Shown piece by piece: positions 14,451 through 21,023 of a DNA stretch of 21,023 bases; position 1 is the first letter of the stretch, and each line of letters starts with the position of its first letter. This DNA is from Bacillota bacterium (GTDB lineage Bacteria > Bacillota > Clostridia > Saccharofermentanales > Fastidiosipilaceae): positions 1-21,023 of the forward strand of contig JAEZYR010000055.1 in the NCBI GenBank assembly GCA_023442635.1, written 5' to 3'. Under the pieces are notes generated by a model. That model saw only the letters and a list, made by a program, of their open reading frames with translations, had not been told where the DNA came from and searched no databases. The position numbers and the translations under genes are program-made.

Positions 14451-14880
14451 GTGTCGCGCTGCTTGGCTGGAGGAAGGCGGCTTAGCCGCCCCCCTAGAGG
14501 GGAGAGCCTTGAGCCGAAGGCCTGAGGCGAACGAGTTGAAACGAAAGTGTTTAAGCAAAGACTTTGAGCGCAAGAATAGAAAGCTGACGAAAGTCCAGAC
14601 CGACGAACGCGAAACTCAGCCGCTGATATAACCCGAATTGACCGCTGCCTGTCATGTTCTTGTCACAATAGGGCAGGAAGAAGGCCGAAAGTGGCGTGAG
14701 AGACCGCCTTGCATCGAATAGCTACCCAAAGAACTATATAGTCAATGCGCCTAAAGTTAGCATAGTCTAACATTTTGCATTTGTGCGTCATATCACAGAA
14801 AAGGCGAGCGCCTAGGCCTAAGATCATGACATAAAACAAACGGCCGACGCCCGCCCTGGGCGCCAAGATTGAATCAACGG
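14451..14880. other. Hairpin-rich intergenic region without recognised gene
   Basis: These 430 bp hold no convincing coding sequence; open frames at 14449-14631 (+) and 14663-14917 (-) have no SD and no recognisable product, and the second would start inside the nifJ promoter. Three hairpins stand almost end to end near 14477-14522: GGCGGC/GCCGCC, CCCC/GGGG and GCCTT/AAGGC. Others follow: GAC-GAAA-GTC near 14583-14592, GTTAG (14756-14760)/CTAAC (14767-14771), and a GC-rich CGCCC/GGGCG pair near 14849-14861. I could not match it to tRNA, tmRNA, RNase P, SRP RNA or a riboswitch. A structured non-coding RNA or a decayed sequence are both possible. Confidence 0.4.
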
Positions 14881-14884
14881 AAAT

Positions 14885-14913
14885 GTTACAAATAGTAGCG
14901 TTTGTGCTATGAT
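14885..14913 (+). promoter_or_regulatory. nifJ promoter with extended -10
   Basis: GTTACA (14885-14890, four of six matches to the -35 consensus), a 17-nt spacer, and TATGAT (14908-14913) preceded by TGC, giving an extended TGnTATGAT element. Transcription would start near 14920, leaving a leader of about 73 nt before ATG 14993. Confidence 0.7.
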
Positions 14914-14992
14914 TCAAACAAACGAAGCAGGAATGACGCCAGTGACGACTGAGCGTGATTTCTCTGCGTTAACATTTTTTAAGGAGCGAAAC

Positions 14993-18586
<3,594 letters not shown>

Positions 18587-18612
18587 TCCAAACTGTTCTA
18601 TGCATAGACAGA

Positions 18613-18647
18613 AGGGGGGGGTGCTTCGGCACCCTCTCTTTTCTTTT
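18613..18647 (+). terminator. Rho-independent terminator of nifJ
   Basis: GGGTGC (18619-18624) and GCACCC (18629-18634) enclose a stable TTCG tetraloop and are followed by the pyrimidine tail TCTCTTTTCTTTT. It lies about 30 nt after the nifJ stop. Confidence 0.88.
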
Positions 18648-18715
18648 GCCCGATTCAGGCAGAATAGCTGCCGATATTTGGAGGCTTCATTAAAATAGAG
18701 TATCTAGGAGGCCGT

Positions 18716-19777
18716 ATGCGGATAAGCAAAGAAGAAGATCATCGTTATCGCCAGCTCAGCTTGCCAGCTGTTTTTGTGCGCGACTATCTGCCGCAGCTGT
18801 CAGGGGAGGCTTTGAAGCTTTACTTGATTTTGCTTTTGGCGAGCGAAGAGGGCGACAGCAGCCAGCTAGAGGCAGAACGTTTGGCTCCGCGTCTGGCTTG
18901 TACGGCCGATCAGGTGCCAGCGTTTTTGGCTGAGCTCGAAAAGCTTCACTTGCTCCAGAAGACAGGCGCGGATGAGGCCTATTGTCTTTTGGACTTGCAG
19001 CGTCGGCAGGCCAGTCTTCCGCGCCCTTCGGCCGAGGTGGAGCAGAGCTTTTTGCAGGCGCATCGCGAGGAGGATGATTTTCGCCAGTTCATCGAGGACC
19101 TCAACCTGCAGTTTTTTTCAGGGGTCATGGGGCACAAATGGCTGGTCACCATCACGCGCTACTATCAGGACTACGGCTTTTCGCTTGAGGTGATCCACCA
19201 GCTTTTGAGCTATGCTGGCCGTCACAACCGCTTGCGGGCGGCCTATACGGACGCCATCGCCAAGGACTGGTACGAGCGCAACATTCGCACGATGGCGGAT
19301 TTGGAGGTCTTTTGGGGCGAGCAGGAGCGCTGTGCGCAGCTCTGCCGTTATGTGGCCAAACAGCTCAGGATCAGTTTGAATCAGTACCAGGAGGAGAAGA
19401 TCGCTTACTGGTACAGGGTCTTGGGTTACGAAGAGGATGTCTTGGACTTTGCTTTTAAGCAGGGGCTGAAATTGCAGCGGCCGAGTTTTGAGATTTATGA
19501 CCGCTGGCTGCAGGCTTGGCACGATGCAGGTTTGCGCAACCTGGCGCAGATTCAAGCTTACGAAGAAGCCGAAAAGGCGAGGCGTCAGGCCGAGCGGCAG
19601 CAAGTGCAAGCCGAAAGGCGAGCAGACAGGCAGCAGGGCCATCGCCAGTCATCTGCGGCGAAAGGCAGGGCGGCCAACTTCGAGCAGCGCGCCTATGAGG
19701 CGGATTTTTACGAGCAGTTTTATGCGCATCAGCCTTTAGAAGGTCGGCCTGAGCCTTCAGGCTACGAGGAGAATTAA
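18716..19777 (+). CDS. DnaD-domain replication protein
   Basis: Primosomal protein of 353 aa, of the family that helps load the replicative helicase in low-GC Gram-positives. An N-terminal winged-helix region (about 10-95) is followed by two DnaD C-terminal-type helical repeats (about 122-196 and 205-278). These end in the expected aromatic signatures: AIAKDWYERNIRT at 180-192 and YDRWLQAWHDAGLRN at 261-275. A charged, Arg/Gln-rich helix (about 282-312) leads to a short conserved-looking tail, NFEQRAYEADFYEQF at 321-335, a form seen at the end of many clostridial DnaD proteins. SD AGGAGG (18706-18711) lies 4 nt before ATG 18716. The helicase-loader gene starts 3 nt after the stop, a standard clostridial pair. 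The upstream -10 candidate TAAAAT (18691-18696) has no clear -35. Confidence 0.88.
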   Translation: MRISKEEDHRYRQLSLPAVFVRDYLPQLSGEALKLYLILLLASEEGDSSQLEAERLAPRLACTADQVPAFLAELEKLHLLQKTGADEAYCLLDLQRRQASLPRPSAEVEQSFLQAHREEDDFRQFIEDLNLQFFSGVMGHKWLVTITRYYQDYGFSLEVIHQLLSYAGRHNRLRAAYTDAIAKDWYERNIRTMADLEVFWGEQERCAQLCRYVAKQLRISLNQYQEEKIAYWYRVLGYEEDVLDFAFKQGLKLQRPSFEIYDRWLQAWHDAGLRNLAQIQAYEEAEKARRQAERQQVQAERRADRQQGHRQSSAAKGRAANFEQRAYEADFYEQFYAHQPLEGRPEPSGYEEN

Positions 19778-19780
19778 GCC

Positions 19781-20833
19781 ATGGCAGAGTCTGGCAAGGG
19801 CCGTGAGCCTTTTCGCGTTTTACCGACTTCTTACTGGAAGCCAGCGCCGATGCCGCGGGCCATTTCGCTGCGCTATCAGCAGCGGCAAAATGAGGCGAGG
19901 CGTCGGGGGGAGAAAAGGCGGCAGAGCCTGCTAGCCAAAGACCCTCAGCTGGCGGAGCTGGAGCAGGACCTCGTGCAGGCTAGGGTGGATCTTTTGCAAG
20001 CCTTGGCCTTGCCTGAGAGCCAGAAGCACAAGCTCGAGCAGCACTTAGAGGACTGTCGCAGGGCGCGCGACGCTTATGTCGAGGGTCTGGGCTATCGGCT
20101 CAGGGACTATGAGGGGGCTTGGCATCTTTGCCCGACTTGTCGGGATACGGGCTATGTTGAGGAGCAGCACTGCCCTGTTTGCTATGCTGCTTTGGCGCAA
20201 GAAGAACTCTGGCGGCAGTCCACCTTGCCGTCGAGTCGCTGTGCGGATTTTCGCCAGGATCGGCAGGATCTTTTTGAGGGGGAGGCCTTGGCTGAGCACC
20301 AGTGGCTGGTGACCGAGTTGGCGCGCTGGGCGGCTCATTTTCCGCATTTAGAGCCTAGGCACTTGTACCTTTTCGGCCCCACAGGGACGGGCAAGACATG
20401 GTTCTCGGAGGCCATCGCCCGAGATCTGCTCGAGCGGGGTTTTGCGGTCTTGTATTTGACGGCGAGTGCTTGTTTTGAGCGGATGCAGGCTTGGCGGCAG
20501 ATTCAGGCGAACTATCGGCCAGACCCCTTGCGTTGGCAGGAGGCGGAGGAGGCCTGGCAGCAGCTCTTCGAGGTGGACTGCCTGATCTTGGATGACCTGG
20601 GTATTGAGCTTTGTGGGCGGCAAGAGGCGCTGGCTGACTTGCTGCAGTTGATCAACGAGCGGAGCAAGCTCGGCAAGGCGATGGTCATTTCGAGTAATCT
20701 CGCCATTGAGGACTTGAGCCGGCACTATGACGAGCGGGTGAGTTCTAGGGTTTTAGGTGACTTCGCCCTGTTTCAAGTGCGCGGTTTCGATTTGCGTTTG
20801 CGGCAGCGGCAGGAGCAGCTGGGGCGGCTTTGA
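19781..20833 (+). CDS. DnaC/DnaI-like AAA+ helicase loader
   Basis: ATPase of 350 aa expected to load the hexameric replicative helicase onto DNA at the origin or at stalled forks. The N-terminal region is helical and charged (about 30-110), followed by a Zn-binding CxxC pair (C117/C120 in LCPTCRDTGY, C131/C134 in HCPVC), as in DnaI-type loaders. The AAA+ domain has Walker A GPTGTGKT (199-206), Walker B CLILDDLG (267-274), sensor-1-like MVISSNLAIEDL (301-312) and the arginine-rich end DERVSSRVLGDFALFQVRG. The start ATG is 3 nt after the dnaD stop, and the SD (GAGGAG) lies inside the end of dnaD, which suggests translational coupling. It could also be called DnaC or IstB-like, but the Zn motif and the DnaD neighbour argue for a primosomal loader rather than a transposon ATPase. 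Confidence 0.9.
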   Translation: MAESGKGREPFRVLPTSYWKPAPMPRAISLRYQQRQNEARRRGEKRRQSLLAKDPQLAELEQDLVQARVDLLQALALPESQKHKLEQHLEDCRRARDAYVEGLGYRLRDYEGAWHLCPTCRDTGYVEEQHCPVCYAALAQEELWRQSTLPSSRCADFRQDRQDLFEGEALAEHQWLVTELARWAAHFPHLEPRHLYLFGPTGTGKTWFSEAIARDLLERGFAVLYLTASACFERMQAWRQIQANYRPDPLRWQEAEEAWQQLFEVDCLILDDLGIELCGRQEALADLLQLINERSKLGKAMVISSNLAIEDLSRHYDERVSSRVLGDFALFQVRGFDLRLRQRQEQLGRL

Positions 20834-20858
20834 GGGCTAGGTAGGAGGAAGCCAGACG

Positions 20859-20956
20859 ATGGCAGGGAATAAGAATTTGAGTGCGGCGAAGAACGCCAAA
20901 ACTGCCAGATGCTCTGCAAGACCCACAACCGCGCCAAGGGCAACCGCTGCGCCTGA
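20859..20956 (+). pseudogene. Remnant of an EcoRI-family adenine methyltransferase/HNH gene (internal deletion)
   Basis: After the SD AGGAGG near 20843-20848, ATG 20859 opens a frame reading MAGNKNLSAAKNAK, which resembles the N-terminus of EcoRI-type adenine-specific methyltransferases (NKNL-AAK-AKNDEFYTQ). Resemblance stops after codon 14. In a different frame, from AAC 20900, the DNA reads NCQMLCKTHNRAKGNR and ends at TGA 20954-20956. This resembles the C-terminal part of an HNH nuclease motif (NCQMLCK-CNR-K). The body of the gene, including the methyltransferase catalytic motif and the first HNH histidine, is absent. The 14-codon frame itself stays open to TAG 21021-21023 (54 codons) without further resemblance, so a small expressed peptide is possible. 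Identification is from memory of family signatures and needs a search. Confidence 0.5.
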
Positions 20957-20975
20957 CGAGAAGGCCCGAATACAC

Positions 20976-21008
20976 AAGACCCGAAGCCAGCAGGCCTCGG
21001 GTCTTTTT
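20976..21008 (+). terminator. Rho-independent terminator after the dnaD-dnaC unit and remnant
   Basis: AAGACCCGA (20976-20984) pairs with TCGGGTCTT (20997-21005), and an inner GCC/GGC pair extends the stem. The T run TTTTT (21004-21008) overlaps the end of the stem. It would end the dnaD-dnaC transcript. Confidence 0.85.
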
Positions 21009-21023
21009 GTTGGGTTAGGTTAG

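Noticed and set aside
14583..14600. GAAAGTCC stretch suggestive of an RNase P RNA 5' end
   Set aside because: The flanking universal elements (GAGGAAAGTCCGGGC context and the 3' ACAGAA-type strand) are absent, so it does not fit RNase P RNA.
14663..14917. 84-codon minus-strand frame before nifJ
   Set aside because: It would start within the nifJ -10 element, has no SD and no recognisable similarity.
19781..20833. Possible IstB transposition ATPase
   Set aside because: The CxxC Zn pair, the DnaD neighbour and the absence of a transposase or inverted repeats point to a primosomal helicase loader.

Overview
The window reads as chromosomal DNA of a moderately GC-rich, anaerobic, fermentative member of the Bacillota, most likely a clostridial lineage (Oscillospirales-like, low confidence). 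The reasons are a pyruvate:ferredoxin oxidoreductase, a DnaD-type primosomal protein followed by a DnaC/DnaI-type helicase loader, an FHA + SEDS + class B PBP gene pair of a clostridial kind, strong purine-rich Shine-Dalgarno (SD) sequences and classical rho-independent terminators. I see no insertion sequence, CRISPR array, rRNA or tRNA. Apart from one small gene scar at the right edge this is core or housekeeping DNA.

Layout: (1) 1-2432, minus: N-terminal 810 codons of a LacZ-type GH2 beta-galactosidase that runs off the left edge. (2) 2594-6069, plus: a cell-wall pair, an FHA domain fused to an FtsW/RodA-type SEDS glycosyltransferase, then a short class B penicillin-binding protein. (3) 6070-6697: long non-coding gap with short repeats. 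(4) 6698-9967, plus: GH38 alpha-mannosidase with a TTG start. (5) 10015-10110: hairpins, including a terminator that looks bidirectional between convergent units. (6) 12175-10222, minus: an enolase-superfamily enzyme of unknown substrate and a polytopic membrane protein. (7) 12401-14362, plus: phosphoglycerate kinase fused in frame to triosephosphate isomerase. (8) 14363-14992: hairpin-rich non-coding gap ending in the nifJ promoter. (9) 14993-18586, plus: nifJ. (10) 18716-20833, plus: dnaD-like and dnaC/dnaI-like genes 3 nt apart. (11) 20859-20956: apparent remnant of an EcoRI-family adenine methyltransferase/HNH gene, then a terminator.

How the genes fit together: the two glycosidases lack visible signal peptides and would act in the cytoplasm on imported galactosides and mannosides. 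Their sugars feed glycolysis, of which the PGK-TIM fusion covers two steps. NifJ then oxidises pyruvate to acetyl-CoA with reduction of ferredoxin. The SEDS/PBP pair forms a peptidoglycan polymerase plus crosslinker, probably tuned by Ser/Thr phosphorylation through the FHA domain. The dnaD/dnaC pair serves replication initiation or restart.

I did not find a clearly new multi-gene system. The items most worth a second look are the hairpin that lies between the SD and the ATG of the FHA-SEDS gene, the FHA-SEDS fusion, the PGK-TIM fusion, the enolase-superfamily enzyme with His where a catalytic Lys is expected, the hairpin-rich region before nifJ, and the methyltransferase/HNH scar.
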